Shown here: one piece after another, positions 36,000 to 48,350 of the stretch | How positions within the stretch are numbered: position 1 is the first letter of the stretch | How the letters are laid out: each line of letters opens with the position of its first letter | Position numbers and translations under genes: made by a program | DNA from: Loripinus fragilis | Taxonomy: Eukaryota; Mollusca; Bivalvia; Lucinida; Lucinidae | Direction: 5' to 3' | DNA length: 64,000 nucleotides | NCBI GenBank assembly: GCA_964019695.1 | Contig: OZ026521.1 | Coordinates: 38,494,453-38,558,452, forward strand | Notes under the pieces: generated by a model | What the model saw: the letters and a program-made list of their open reading frames with translations, nothing else | The model's database searches: none | What the model was told of the DNA's origin: nothing

Positions 36000-36870
36000 G
36001 GCGTTCTATCGCATTCATACGGAGTTCTCGTTGGCGATTCCCTGCGCTCTTACGACGCTTTCACTGCGCTTTCATGGCGCTTGCAATGCGTGCACTGCGC
36101 TTTCACGACGCCCGCAATGCGCTGACGGTGTGTTGGAGACGCATTGTAGGGATTTTCCCACCTTTCCGAATTTTTGAGCAGGGGCCTGTTGAATTTGAGA
36201 AAATAGCATTTGTGCCATCAAAATTAGAGAATTTATTCTGTCCAAATGAACAAGATCTCCATGCCAAATTATCAGTGTAAAGCATTGCATGTTGCATTAT
36301 TCTGAATATTTGCATAAAAAATGTAAATTTAAATATCTGTAACGTTCCTATTTTTGGCCCGATTTGCTAAGAATTTTCACCAAAATTGAGATTGGAAATG
36401 TTATTATCATATTTGGAAGTTTTTGCTTATTTTCAATTGGAAAAGGGGCGATATTTGGCCCCAAGTTGGTATAGGAAATCCCTGCAGTGACATCTCAAAG
36501 AACGCCGTACAATATTCGTGCAAACACCACGGATGGCCACGGTGTTTACACAGCGACCCTTGTGCGCGCCCGCGAAGGTCTTACTGCGTTTTAAAAGACC
36601 TTACTGTGCGGCTATGGCGACGATACGGCGATTCCACTGCGTTCTTTTAGAACCCAGCGATAAAGCCGAGCCGCGGCGTTTGTTTTGAGCATGCTCAAAG
36701 TGCGCGCCGTCGGTCGGCGTTCTATGCGATCTCACAGCGTCCACTGGCGATGCCACTGCGTTGCTGCGGAGATGCTTGCGATCGTATTGCGCGCACCTCG
36801 GCGTTCTGCATTTTTCTTGGACGCCGTGAGAACGCTGCTCTGGCGTGACAGGGGTTTTAAACTGATAGTC
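36000..36870. promoter_or_regulatory. CpG-rich stretch upstream of CCDC22
   Basis: Much richer in CG dinucleotides than its surroundings and starting about 115 bp upstream of the CCDC22 ATG. Words CACTGCG and GCGTTCTA recur. It may be a CpG-rich promoter region or a repeat with such composition; the inverted pair at 36141-36159 and 36470-36489 favours a repeat contribution. No TATA box is evident. Confidence 0.4.
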
Positions 36871-37386
36871 CCTGTTTAGAACAATTCGAAACTTAAACAT
36901 TTTCTAGAGTTGCACAAGTTTGACACAAGTTGGCCCTCAGCATCTAAATGTGTTGTGCTTTCAACTAAAGGGGCTGATTAAATGTTAAAGCATGTGTCTC
37001 TCCATATTGCAACAAATTTTAGCGTCGAATATATGCATGATGCATTTGTAGGATACATATCTATCATTGGCAGAAAAGTTATTGAAGATTGACCAGGATA
37101 TTCTCCATGATGAACCAGGTGCATAGTACCATTCTAGGCTGGAGCTGTAGTGTAAAGCAGATATGATAACTTCCAAAGTTTACTGTATATATGATGTAAC
37201 TGTTGTATCTCGATGTACTTTATATTTGAATAAAATATTGTTTACACTAAGTATATCAGTATTCCTAGAATTATCATCTTTGCTAATTTCTGAAAGTTTT
37301 TCGTAATGAATATTGAACCTTTCAACATTCTTGTAAAAGTGGATGCCAACTTTTGCAACTGCAACATCCCTCAGCTCTTAATCTAC

Positions 37387-38559
37387 TCAGAGAGTTATTC
37401 TTGATGTACATTTAATACCAGAAGTGACAGCTTTTATCATCCCCATACCATGGAATGTGTTTAGACCATCAAGAGTTTGAGTATTGTGATCTATATTGTC
37501 TGCGATAAACTGTAGAAACTGGCCCTGCATTAAGCAAGGAATCTCAAGAGGTTGTGAAACAGCAGCACATTGTTGATACTTCTGAACTATTTGATAAGAT
37601 GTACAGAATCCAAGTCCGTGCAATGTTTACTATGAAAAATCTGGACCCAAATTCTAAGTGCAGTTGCACACCAAGACATATTTGAAGGGAGGTAATGACA
37701 GTTCTTGATCTCACTGCTTGCATGATGGCATGGCCGACAGCTGCCTGCTTTAACTGTGTGTTCCTACCAACAAACGTCTTCATCAGTAGTATTTCAAAGA
37801 CTGGCAAATAAGCTTACCGTTTTTCAGGAGTCGATATATCTTCCGCAGAAGGGTATATATCTTTTCTAGTCTCTATCGCCTTTATATCAGTCTGTATCAG
37901 CTTTGCTGCAGTTTCAATAACTCATAACTTTTGTATTTCATGGCCCTCTTATTTAGACAAACTATAACATTTTTGAAATATGTTAGAAGCAATGCTTCTA
38001 AGAGTGATTATGTTTGGTTTCCCCTTCATTTCAGTAATTATAACTTTCACCAAAATAATCAAGTAATCTCCTTTTCATATGTTTGAAGCTAAATGGGTTT
38101 TCACAAAGCCTGCCCATTTTTTGTTATTAAATCATGTATTGTAAGTTGTTCCTCGTCATTTTCCAGTAAATAATTTACAGCTTGCATAAAGGCATCTTCT
38201 CGTTTAATATCAAACATTTGACCAGATACAGTTTTTCTGTTCCTGGAAAGTGGTTCATAACAATCCCCTTCTGTGTATTTTTCCAATCGAAACTTAATGC
38301 TACAACATTTGTGGTATACGCTGTTAGAGGCCATCAAATCTCTTGAGTACTCTATGCGAGCAAGGACCTCATTTGCCCAAGTGTATTTCGTCTCTATGCG
38401 CTCTGCTTTTACTTCTTGTTGGAAGAAATCCGATTTTACTTTGTTTGCAAGATGTTTCTCTGACCTGTGTGGCTCTGCTTTAAACATACCTTCTTGAATC
38501 GTTTTGCAGCAAAATAAACATTTAGTGTAATAGCAGAATGCTGCAAATCCTGATCTCAA
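37387..38559 (-). pseudogene. Decayed copy of a multicopy marine-invertebrate gene family
   Basis: Read on the minus strand, one intronless coding region can be followed with breaks. It opens with a cysteine-containing segment (CYYTKCLFCCKTIQEG) and a VLARIEYSRDLMASNSVYHK block, continues through MKRRLLDYFGESY and IETAAKLIQTDIKAIETRK to STPEK, then an in-frame stop near 37818, LLMKTFVGRNTQLKQAAVGH, a frameshift near 37625, and ends with NIDHNTQTLDGLNTFHGMGM. I recognise these blocks from large families of uncharacterised predicted proteins in molluscs and cnidarians, probably mobile-element derived, with no agreed function. At least two stops and two frameshifts make this a dead copy. Confidence 0.75.
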
Positions 38560-39805
38560 ACCAAGACTAACTTTATCAGATTAAGTTCCCTTTTTGTTTA
38601 TTAGCATACTATATTCGTGAAAATTTCCCAAAACATACACGATTTTGACTCTCCATATTCACTTTACTTGTGATATTTGATTGTTGTTGAATGTTTCTCA
38701 ATCTTATTATGGCTGTATCGTAGCTGTAACTTTGCCTGAAATATGTCACCTAGGACCGTATCAAAATAAAACTGGGTACCATAATGTTCCAAATGTACAG
38801 CATTGTTGATAATATTAATCTTTCATCTATTTTATTTCTGCGTGTTTTTTTCGTGTTTTTGAGCATTACTCAGGTTCACATTCAGTATCATGTGACAACA
38901 ATCAGGTGTATATCTACGTATATCAATGAACAAAAGTGCGTACAACTCGTTGCCGTCAGTAAAGGGTCTCCAGCTACTTACTTTGATTTTTGGAAGGAAA
39001 GAAATGAAGCATACAGTTTTTCATTTCGTGTCTTTGGAGCTAATTTTAGCCCCGTGGAAGGCTCTATACCGTTTTCCACCAGGGCTTACCCTCTGGTGGA
39101 TTAACCACAGATCTCAATTTAAGTGCGTACTCTATAAAATACTTCAGGTACGCCAATGATAAATGATAAATATTGTTATTAAATTGTATCCAGGCTACGC
39201 TCTGATTTTTGGTCTTTAGCGTGTATGCAATGCAGTGTCGACATGGACGCAAAATTTGTCATTTGCTGGATGTATTCTGTCAGATTACTTTTTCAAATGA
39301 CAAGGTTATTCTTTATTCATTGATATTAACATTATATTAATATTGCACTAACGTTTCACACTCTTGTTATTAGCACGCCTAAACTGTTAATCCCCAATGC
39401 TCTCAAAGGGCTATTTCGGTACGAAAATGGCGTGTATAATCCGATAGTATAGGTCTATTTATAACTTTTACCGTGAATATACGTAGAAAAAGTACCTACA
39501 GCTCAATTAATTTATTTGTTTATTCATATTTTGCTAAAAAAGCATATTTTTAAAGGATTTTCAAAAGTCACCAAAAAGTATCAAAAAAGCAAGTTTAACC
39601 CCCCCCCCCCCAAAAAAAAATCCGACCCAATTTTTTTTCTGGGACTTTTTTTCTGTGATAGCTGAGCGTTTTCCCTATTCAATGCTGTATGATTCATTTC
39701 TGTTCGAATTTTGTCCGGGTCAGGTTCATATTTGATTTACCTGGACTGGCCTAAAAGTGTCTTTAGTTAACAAAAAATTAAACGGAGATGGCATACTAAA
39801 TGTTA
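38560..39805. other. Intergenic stretch, nothing recognised
   Basis: Between the decayed multicopy gene and the Tc1 relic. A C run with following A run at 39599-39619; otherwise no repeat or coding signal was identified. Confidence 0.5.
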
Positions 39806-40752
39806 TATACTCAACAAAAAAAAGTGAAGGAAATTGTGTTATTTAAAGACATTTGAATTTCACTGTATTATACTGTTTTCATTTTTCTTTCGATGGATGC
39901 TTTATTTGGATTTGTAGCACCTATAGCGGCTTCAAAAATCAATGTCAAAGTTGACTGTTCTTCACACCATTTTTTCGCAAAATTTCAATATTCGGATCAG
40001 ACATGGGTTTTCGTGCAATAATAGATCTGGTGGTTATAGTGAGAAACTTTATGAGCCAATCGTCCATGGATGAGGTGTTGAGGCCTGTTGTCCTGCATTT
40101 TCTGTGCCAGAACCAGTGCAAGTACCAAGCCTGGGATGACAACGCCAGAACACTTCACGCCAGACTCAGCAAAATTTCTTTCACCAGAACAATGTTGTGG
40201 TTATTAACTGCTCAGTACCCTCATCAGACATGTCTAAAATTGAACATGTGAAGAAAATTTTTGGACAGAGGGTCCAACGCATAATACTGACACAAAGAAA
40301 CCTCCAGGCCCTCAATGCGGCGTTACAGGAGGAATCGAGGCTTACGCATAGGCACCAAATCACCAGAATTATTCGGAGTATGCGAAACCAGTGCAATCTG
40401 ACTGGGGACACACTCGTTACTGAAGGCTTTCTCATCTTCCAAACACGACATTTAAGGCAACATTTAAGGCTATCGCATTAATTTCATGTGACATTCAAAG
40501 GAATTGCATTTCAAGTTTTGAAAACTTACAGCTAATTTATGTGTTTTGCATCAAAAGAGAGAATACTCTGTAGACACGTTTTTGCGAATAATAACCTGGA
40601 CCCCCTTAGAGCTAGCAAACTAAAGGAAGCATTTTTTCAACCGATGAAATGTATCTAAGCAAATAAATAAAAATTGAACAATTGTTATCTTTGGTGTTCT
40701 TTTGTTCCATGGTTTTCTGAGATTTCCTTAATTTTTTTTTGTTGAGTATATA
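39806..40752 (+). mobile_element. Tc1/mariner-like element, internally deleted, with transposase relic
   Basis: The ends are inverted repeats of the type TATACTCAACAAAAAAA followed by AAGGAAAT, in a TA-rich target. Inside, on the plus strand, 40057-40440 keeps the 3' half of a Tc1-type transposase: DEVLRPVVLHFLCQNQ, then DDNARTLHA (the second catalytic Asp region), a frameshift near 40195, then SSDMSKIEHVKKIFGQRV (from the SPDLNPIEHLWD region with the third acidic residue) and LNAALQEE. The 5' half with the HTH domain and first Asp is absent. This is a dead copy. Confidence 0.85.
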
Positions 40753-41159
40753 TTGCAAATCCCATTCAGATTTTGGTGGATTTTGAGTATCTGTGCAGCA
40801 CACAATATTTAATAATGAAAACCATTCTAAAAGTTGTTGCATGGTATTTTTAAAATTTATCAACAGTGTAGACCCTGGTCAGATCTGGGTCTGCATTGTT
40901 GCCTGTGTCCCTAAATAGGACGCTGGACTTATATGGGTTAAAATACAGTGCCTGTTACCTATTTGCAAAAATAGGTAAATACAAATAACGCCATAAAAAG
41001 GAGCCCTTACTTTTGGCATTCTTTGCTTTTTTGTTGTTTTTGCTATTTTTTTTTTATCTTTTCAGAATTAAGTATCTTTAAAAAACTTTCAGAAAAAACA
41101 TCAATTTCAAACGGGTTTGGATCCAGGTCAGGACAAAGAGTTATGAGATAAATTCCACG

Positions 41160-42470
41160 CTCAAACAAGAGCGCCCTTGGGCCCTGGGTCGCTCACCTGA
41201 GAATGACTGTTTATAAAGGTATAGGAAAGCATAACTCCTCTCAAAGTCCAGCTATGAATTTTGATAGATCAACAGTTTCATTAATACTTAACATAAACTA
41301 ATAGGATGTAGGACCTCAACAAATAAACATCTGATAATGGAGAATAAACACTTTGTATACTGGAAACCCCTGAAAGGGTATTTTGGTAGTTTGCTGCATT
41401 TCATCAGGGTCTGCACTGTTTGCTATGATAAATGCAATATTCAGAGACTGAAGTACACATTTATCAGGAAAGTATAACTGTGACCCCTTAAAGCATATAA
41501 TGGACAATCTCATCTTTATTGTAGCTATCTGTATGAATAAATCAATCTTCCCAGAATCAAGGGAAAAACATTCTACAAACAAGACAGCCACATTTGCAAG
41601 ATTTGTCTCCCTTACAAGTTTCCTAAAATATTTATAATTTGGACTTAGTGGTTCAGTAGTAGATTTCATTTACAGACATTTCTATCTAGAGCTCTGGCAG
41701 CCTCTTTGATAACTGGAGTGCAGCCATTTGTGCAATAATGGCAGAGTGCATCATGAGGAACAATTCTATTAAATTATTTTGAAATTGGGCCAGTGTTTCA
41801 GGAGGAGATATCGTTTAATGACATTTCTTATCTAGAGCTCTGGCGGGCTTTGGTCATTGGAATGGAAACATGATTTGTGCAATTTTGGTAGAGTGCATCA
41901 TGAGGAACAATGCTGTGTGATCGTTCAGGAGGAGATGCTAATAAAGACATTTCTTATCTAGAGCTCAGTGGACTGGAACTATTTGTGCAATATTGGTAGA
42001 AGGTATTATGAGGAACAGTTCTGTGAAATTATTTTGAATTTGGACCAGTGGTTCAGGAGGAACTGCCTTTAAAGGGTATTTCTTGTTTGGAGCTCTGGCA
42101 GCCCTTTTGTTCAGCGGAGCAGAACTATTTGTGCTATTTTGGTAGAAGGTATTATGAGGAACAGTTCTGTGAAATTATTTTGAATTTGAGCCAGTGGTTC
42201 TGAAGATGTTGTTTAAAATATTTCTTATCTGGAGCTCTGGCGGCCCTTCTGTTTGGTGAAGCAGAACCATTTATGCAATTTTTAAAGAGTGCATCATGGT
42301 TAACATTTGTGTTTAGTTATATGAAATTTGGACCAGTGGTTCAGGAGGAGATATCGTTTAAAGAAAAAGTTTAAGGACGACAGACGCACAACGGACCGGC
42401 GGACGACGGACAAAGACTGATCACAATAGCTCACCTTGAGTCTTTGGCGTAATGCTCAAGTATGAGCGAG
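41160..42470. repeat. Tandem-repeat element with CTCACCT ends
   Basis: It opens CAAACAAGAGCGCCCTTGGG, then GGTCGCTCACCTGAG, and closes GATCACAATAGCTCACCTTG. The interior has about five units of roughly 130-145 bp (TGTGCAATTTTGGTAGAG, ATCATGAGGAACA, GGTTCAGGAGGAGA, TTATCTAGAGCTCTGG) and a final GGACGACAGACGCACAACG tract. This is a widespread intergenic element type in bivalves; no coding frame. Confidence 0.75.
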
Positions 42471-42683
42471 GCCAGTACAGAAAGATAAATAGAAAACTAG
42501 CATCAATATAATTTCTTCGCTTCCTTTTTCTGGTAGGAGATATTAAGATCTATTTACTTTTTCACCTTAAAAAGATAAGATTCCTAAAACCTTATCTGCT
42601 AATAAAGTTATGTTCCAAAAGTCTGTCCAGAAAAAAAATATACGATGAAACTACAACATGGACTTTTGATGAATTACTCAATA

Positions 42684-42905
42684 TATACTTTGCACAATAA
42701 GTTTAGCAATTGTTTTGTATGGATGAACCCATCCACATCAGATCTCAAGTTTTATTTGCTGCCATGAAGATACAAGCGCTAATCATCTGACAAGAATTTC
42801 CATTAAAAAAATACGGACTTACCAAATGCAGCGGCCGTGCTAAAGTGACGTTAAATTTTAAGACTAGCGGATAATGTGGATATTTCTGATCATTGGGGGA
42901 AGCCA
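42684..42905. mobile_element. Single-ended fragment of the 28983 MITE family
   Basis: It aligns with the complement of 29430-29658, including the block ATGGATGAACCCATCCACAT and AATTTCCATTAAAAAAATAC. The other end is not present, so this copy is truncated or was captured by the neighbouring repeat. Confidence 0.7.
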
Positions 42906-43059
42906 AAAACATTTACAAGCGATTGTTTGGTCACTGAAAACCAAAAAAGCATAGAAAATGTTGCAGTTTTCTGATTTTTCTCAGAGAAATAAAGGACCAA
43001 TTTTTTATTACAATTTGACGTTTTAATTAATGCTTTTAGGTTATCGCCTTTTATACGGT

Positions 43060-43505
43060 GTTTCTAGTCATTTTTTCTTGAATCCTGTGGTTTCAGACAA
43101 GAAGATTTTTTTCATGTTTTTTCCAATATAAGTCTATACAATACATGTGACCCCCGGGGCCGGGGCCATTTTTCGCCCCAGGGGCATTATTTGAACAAAC
43201 TTGGTAGAGGTCTACTAGGTGATGCTACTTACCAAACATCAAGGCTCTAGGCCTCATGGTTTCAAAAAAGAAGATTTTTCATGTTTTCCCTATATAAGTC
43301 TATGCAAAACATGTGACCCCCGGGTGGGCTCATTTTTGGCCCCAGGGACATCATTGTAGAGGTCCACTAGATAATGTTTCATACCAAATATCAAGGCTTA
43401 GAGCCTTGTGGTTTCAGACAAGAAGATTTTTTCACCTTTTCCCCATTAAAAGAAAAAGAAGAATGATCACAAAAGCTCACCTTCTCAATTTGTGACAGGT
43501 GAGCT
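43060..43505. repeat. Tandem-repeat element, GTGACCCCCGGG family (copy 1)
   Basis: Two to three units of about 170 bp with CAAGAAGATTTTTTTCATG, ACATGTGACCCCCGGG and GGTCCACTAGATAATG, ending GATCACAAAAGCTCACC. The same unit occurs at 57060-57680. Confidence 0.75.
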
Positions 43506-45393
43506 AATAAAACAAATGCATTTCTAGTTTCATAATATCGTTATCCTTATATACCATGCGGTTCCACTCGGAGGTTGTGGTCCGTTGCGGATAATATTGT
43601 GTAGTTTATTTATTCTTAACTCCATTTCCGATTGTTTGCTCGATATTTTCCACTGTTTTTGTTAATATTATCAAGCCCCAACAGTGTAATTAAGTTTTAT
43701 ACATTGGTGAAGAAGTCAAATATACTGATGTGCAGATACTTTTACTATCAGGTTTTATGGCCTGACTTGAATAATATCGAATGAAATAAATATAAAAACA
43801 CAACTTTTAAAAAATATCATTCCAGGTTTTGTATTAAAAATTCTCGCATCTGTTTTTTGCTAAATAAAAATAAAAACACACCCTGGCGCATCTGATCTTC
43901 AAAAAATAGCCTGAGAAACAATTCAAATTTTTTTGGGCTTTAAGATTTTTTTTTTATATTCTGGTCCTTTGGGAATACTGGGTTCTGACGGAAAGCAGAA
44001 TACCGCTTAATCTGGTGCCATAGGGCATAAGAATGGTTGCACTTTCTATTAGTTCTCATGAACAGACTCAATAAAATAGAGTTTGCTGTTTTCTAATATT
44101 GTAGGCTCTCTCTCATTTTCCAAATTATTTAATGGCCTTGGAGAGATCTCATTTTTCTGATTATGACTTTTGGTGCTAAGCTTTATTAGCATCTGCCTGG
44201 TATAAAATGGTCTAATTTGGTTCTTTTATCTATATAGTGCAAAAACAACCATCATGTCTGGACTGATTGCCTTATCTATAAGTATGGACAGATAAGTTTT
44301 TAGATTCTTTCTTGGAGAAATTAGAAACAGTATATTTTACTTTGAATAACAACATATATTAATAAATACAATTTCATATTGGCCTATAGTCCATTTGAAT
44401 TATTTATTCATCATGAAACATGAAGTTTCATTTTTTTACCATAATAAATTTATACTAACCCTTCCCTTCCATTTTTGTCCAGGAAACAGCATTTGCTTTT
44501 TATGTCTGCTGCATACATTCAAATGTACTCCAGACTATTTTTTTTTATCATGGAAGCAAACTATATAAACTCTAATTGGAGCAGTCAGATGGATGCAAAT
44601 TATTTGCAATAAGGCTACCTAATTACATCAGCAGATGATAAGTAGATGTCTTTAGTAATGAGTGGCGGGAAAACAAGTTGCATGATGGTTATGATATGAT
44701 TCTCTTGCACCAGAGCCATCTTGTTCAGTGGAGAGAAACCGGTAGGAAACAATATAAGTGATTTTTGAAGCCATGCTAACTGTATATCATACTGTATGAA
44801 GTGCCGCCTATAATTTGCAGCAGACGATAATTTCAAATTTTGCTACCTTTTCAAAAATAACAAATAAGACATTATATTTCATGAGAATCGTCTGATTCCC
44901 ATGAAATATCATATATCTTATTTTTTTGAAAATAAGCAAAATGCTGCAAAGTTTGTCATCTGCTGCAGTCATGATTGCCGCTTTAAGGGTTAACCCTTCA
45001 CCTGCTATGAAAAAATGTATATAAAATGTTGTCTGTAAGGGTCATCTGCCATATATAATTGCTAAAATCACAGTTTGAATTCAGAATTCAGGCAAACAGT
45101 GTGGACCTTGATCAGACTAGTATTAGATGAGCAATCTGATCAGGGTCCACACTGTTTGCTACAGGATCGACAGAGGACACACAGCAGACAGCATTTAGTG
45201 GTAGTTAACAGCCGAAGAGTAAAAGAGTGTTTGTCTGATCTGAACCCAAACTGTCTGACACTCTGATGGCATTTCTGAAAGACCTCTTGAAAAAAGACAA
45301 TTTTGAATAAAATAAAGTATTCGAAATGTCCAAGTATGAAAGGAGTTAACTCAATCATCATAGAATATTGTCCATTTCTTTTAAGGTTTACTT
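43506..45393. other. Upstream region of the C1q gene
   Basis: AT-rich, with one short palindrome at 45095-45165 and an inverted pair near 44876-44915 (ATTATATTTCATGAGAATCG and partial complement). A 5' exon with a signal peptide for the C1q gene could lie here, but I could not identify it. Confidence 0.5.
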
Positions 45394-46539
45394 TTGCTAT
45401 CTGTAGTGTACGTGTCTGCTGTTGCAACTGCTAAGGCACGAATGGATTTGAAGGAGGTACAATATCTGATTCATAGGAAAGATGGAATAACATATGAAGA
45501 TGTTGAAGCTATTTTCTCTAACCTTTACCAACAGAATCAGAAAATGGACTCAATGGAGAAAGAAATGGCAGAATTCAGAGCAGTTGTTATGAAACAGAGA
45601 GAGACTATGGAAAAGACAGATAAAGTTGTTGCACAACTGAAATCTAGAATCAATGAACAAGACAGGGAAATTGTAATTATGAAGCAGGAGATAAGAAAAC
45701 TCAAAACAAATGTGAATGGAAAAGAGACTATTCTGAAGCAAGTGTTACAGGAAAATCAAAAATGTGTTGATGAGCTTCAATTTGCAAAGCAAAGTATTGA
45801 AGATATTGAAAGAGTGGTTAAAAATAAACAAAGTCATGCACATATTGAAAATACTCCTAGAAAAGCAATAATTCAAAATAATAAGGTGAAATTTTCACAA
45901 AATAAGAAAATTGTTAAGTCTTCCAGAGAAACAAACCAGGTTCTTGACCAGATTACCTCAATGAGAACTGGTAATAATGTTTCTATAGGTAAAGTTCCAG
46001 GAGTCAATAACATTACCACTTTGAAAACGGGCATTAATAACGTTTCCATGAGTAGTCTGTACCAAGGTGGTAAATACATTATAAAGCAGTTCAGGAATGG
46101 AAAAGGAGTGCTATCTAAAAAAGACATTGCAACTGGTGGCATTGCATTTTCAGCTTATCTAGATCATGAGGCTCTACACTTGGGAATTGGACACACTATC
46201 AAATGTAATCAAGTCCTTTTAAATGAAGGAAATCATTACAACACTTTTACAGGAATCTTCACAGTTCCTCATACTGGAATCTACCTGCTCACATTCAATA
46301 TTGGTGGTGAACATATAAATGATTTGACTCAAGTAAGACTTATGGTTAATAATAGAGCCATTGTTGATGCTGCAGTGCAAGTGTTAGGCTCATTTCAAAG
46401 GGTATCGTCAGGCAATACAGCAATTATAAAGCTCAACATAGGAGAATCTGTCTGGTTAGAGTCTGAATTAAAAGACAGTGAAGCAATAAGTGGGTCTCGC
46501 TACAGGTGGACAACATTTTCTGGTGTTCTTCTATATTAA
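45394..46539 (+). CDS. C1q domain-containing protein with long N-terminal coiled coil (C1qDC)
   Basis: The open frame codes 381 residues. Residues about 35-145 form a charged coiled coil (QNQKMDSMEKEMAEF and repeats of the type), 150-245 are a basic, Asn-rich linker, and 250-381 are a C1q/TNF-like jelly roll: it opens AFSAYL, holds FTGIFTVPHTGIYLLTFNI in the middle and ends WTTFSGVLLY. C1qDC proteins of bivalves are secreted or membrane trimeric lectin-like recognition molecules, a family expanded to hundreds of members. The frame opens at TTG 45394; the first ATG is at 45442 (residue 17). A pyrimidine-rich stretch ending in CTGTAG at about 45405 looks like a splice acceptor, so a short upstream exon with start and signal peptide is likely but was not found. 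No collagen repeats. Stop TAA; the coding part seen is intronless. Confidence 0.9.
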   Translation: MLSVVYVSAVATAKARMDLKEVQYLIHRKDGITYEDVEAIFSNLYQQNQKMDSMEKEMAEFRAVVMKQRETMEKTDKVVAQLKSRINEQDREIVIMKQEIRKLKTNVNGKETILKQVLQENQKCVDELQFAKQSIEDIERVVKNKQSHAHIENTPRKAIIQNNKVKFSQNKKIVKSSRETNQVLDQITSMRTGNNVSIGKVPGVNNITTLKTGINNVSMSSLYQGGKYIIKQFRNGKGVLSKKDIATGGIAFSAYLDHEALHLGIGHTIKCNQVLLNEGNHYNTFTGIFTVPHTGIYLLTFNIGGEHINDLTQVRLMVNNRAIVDAAVQVLGSFQRVSSGNTAIIKLNIGESVWLESELKDSEAISGSRYRWTTFSGVLLY

Positions 46540-47625
46540 CATAACACATTCACAAAGTCTGTATCTAAATGGAATCAAATTAGCTTTCAACTATTTGCTT
46601 GCTGGAAAATGTTCCACATTTTTTGGCCGTCTGATTTTTTTTTCCAAAATTAATTGTTTCAAAAAAATCTTTCACAAATGCAGTCAGTGTCAAATGGTTT
46701 GAATCCAGATTAGATCCCACCTTTTGTGGGGCATGATCTGGTCAAAACTGTTTACAAAGGTTATCGGCAGATGCTACTAGCTGGTTAAGAGTTTGGAAAT
46801 AATAGCTTTAACTTTGGTATGAAGGTCCCATTGTCTACTCAAGATTCATTAAAGTTCAAATTTGACATGTCTATAAACATGTCACTGAGCTCTTACTGTA
46901 TAAATTCTTTGATCCTATCGACCCCAGTGGCTGAAGATTACCATACTTACTAACACAATTACATGTAGATACCCAACCGTGACTTTAGTTTTTGCATTAC
47001 ATTAGTGGCAGTTAAATGACAATTATAATTTTATAATCATTAGTTATAATTGATAAAAAAATCAAAGATGAGTTAAATAGTTTATTTATTTGTGCATGTA
47101 TCGCATGTTGTGTATGTCTATTGATGCAGGAACAAACATTGTGCCGCATGTAATGGTGTGTGTATCTTGATGGCTATATAAGCATTCTTATTATACACAC
47201 ATTATGAATTTATTCATTTAACCGACGTGTAGCTGACATCAATATGTGGAATCTTTTAATGTATAAAAGGATCATTGATATTTATTTTTTCTATATAAAT
47301 TTGCTCCCTAGTATACCTGTGTCAGCCATGATCATTTATTACTATGACTTTTCTCTGTTATTTAAGCCAATTATTTCCTTATCAAAGGAGATCAGTATAT
47401 TTGGTCATCTGTTTCATTAACCTTGTCGGAGGTTCATAAAATTTAAACCACAACTGAAATATTTTTATAATCAAGATGTGACATCGTCACTTTATAAAGT
47501 AACAAACTTTATTTGAAATTGACCAGAGCTACAAATTACGTGTTTAAACAAACAGATGTAATTTTTCTGTACAAATATGCCTCTATTTTGAATCTTAGTG
47601 TTTTTATTTTCCTGTATGTTGTCAT

Positions 47626-47668
<43 letters not shown>

Positions 47669-47961
47669 ATCATTCAGCACTATTTCTTGAGCCATACATT
47701 TGATAAAATCTATTACATTCTATTGAAAATTTAACTGGATAGCTATGGTAACAAGAGTGACTGGTCATTTGAGGCTGATCATAAATAACTTAAGTATAGT
47801 TATTTCAAGTTGTCATTCATCTAGGTAGCTTTGTACCAATGTAACCTTTTGATGTGAGCTCTAAGAACTACAATACCATGGCTAAAAATAAACTTTATAA
47901 TCGATTGACTGTTGTAAGGGAAGTTAATGCTTTTATGTCTACTAGTGTAAACCAATCAACA
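46540..47961. other. Region downstream of the C1q gene
   Basis: AT-rich, holding a weak copy of the TTTGGATCCAGA repeat (46675-46760) and the (GAT)n tract. No AATAAA is obvious within 150 bp of the C1q stop, so the 3' UTR end is unclear. Confidence 0.5.
47627..47664. repeat. (GAT)n microsatellite
   Basis: About 12 perfect GAT units. The poly-Asp or poly-Ile frames across it are artefacts. Confidence 0.95.
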
Positions 47962-48350
47962 CGCCTACCAAACGCTCGAATGCTCAGCATCTGGTTGAAT
48001 ATTAAAAACAATTCCTCCAGGAAGAGAATCGAAAATCGGGGAATGTCATGCAACAGACTATGCATTCCTATGTTTGTGGTATAAATTTGAGGTCAGAAAG
48101 TTATCTCGTTTTGTCAGATTTACATTTTGCGTAAAACAGGTGTACCAGAATTCGACCGGAACGAGTTTATTGGGCGAAAATAAATATGACCTAATGAGAA
48201 TACTTTCTGAGCTCGTATTCATACCACAAACGCAGGAATCCATAGTCTGTTGCATGACATTCTCCGATTTTTTTATTTTCTTCATAGAGCAGTTGTTTTT
48301 AATATTCAACCGGATGTTGAGCATTCGAGCGTTTGGTAAGTGTGATCGAT
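47962..48350. repeat. Foldback element with about 125-bp arms
   Basis: Arms 47962-48082 and 48221-48347 are inverted copies (TACCAAACGCTCGAATGCTC, GGAATGTCATGCAACAGACT, TTCCTATGTTTGTGGTAT) around a spacer of about 140 bp. It lies 90 bp left of the 4.6-kb element. Confidence 0.8.

Noticed and set aside
36072..36900. Open frames on both strands in the CpG-rich stretch
   Set aside because: They overlap each other antisense, are GC-driven, and share no recognisable motif.
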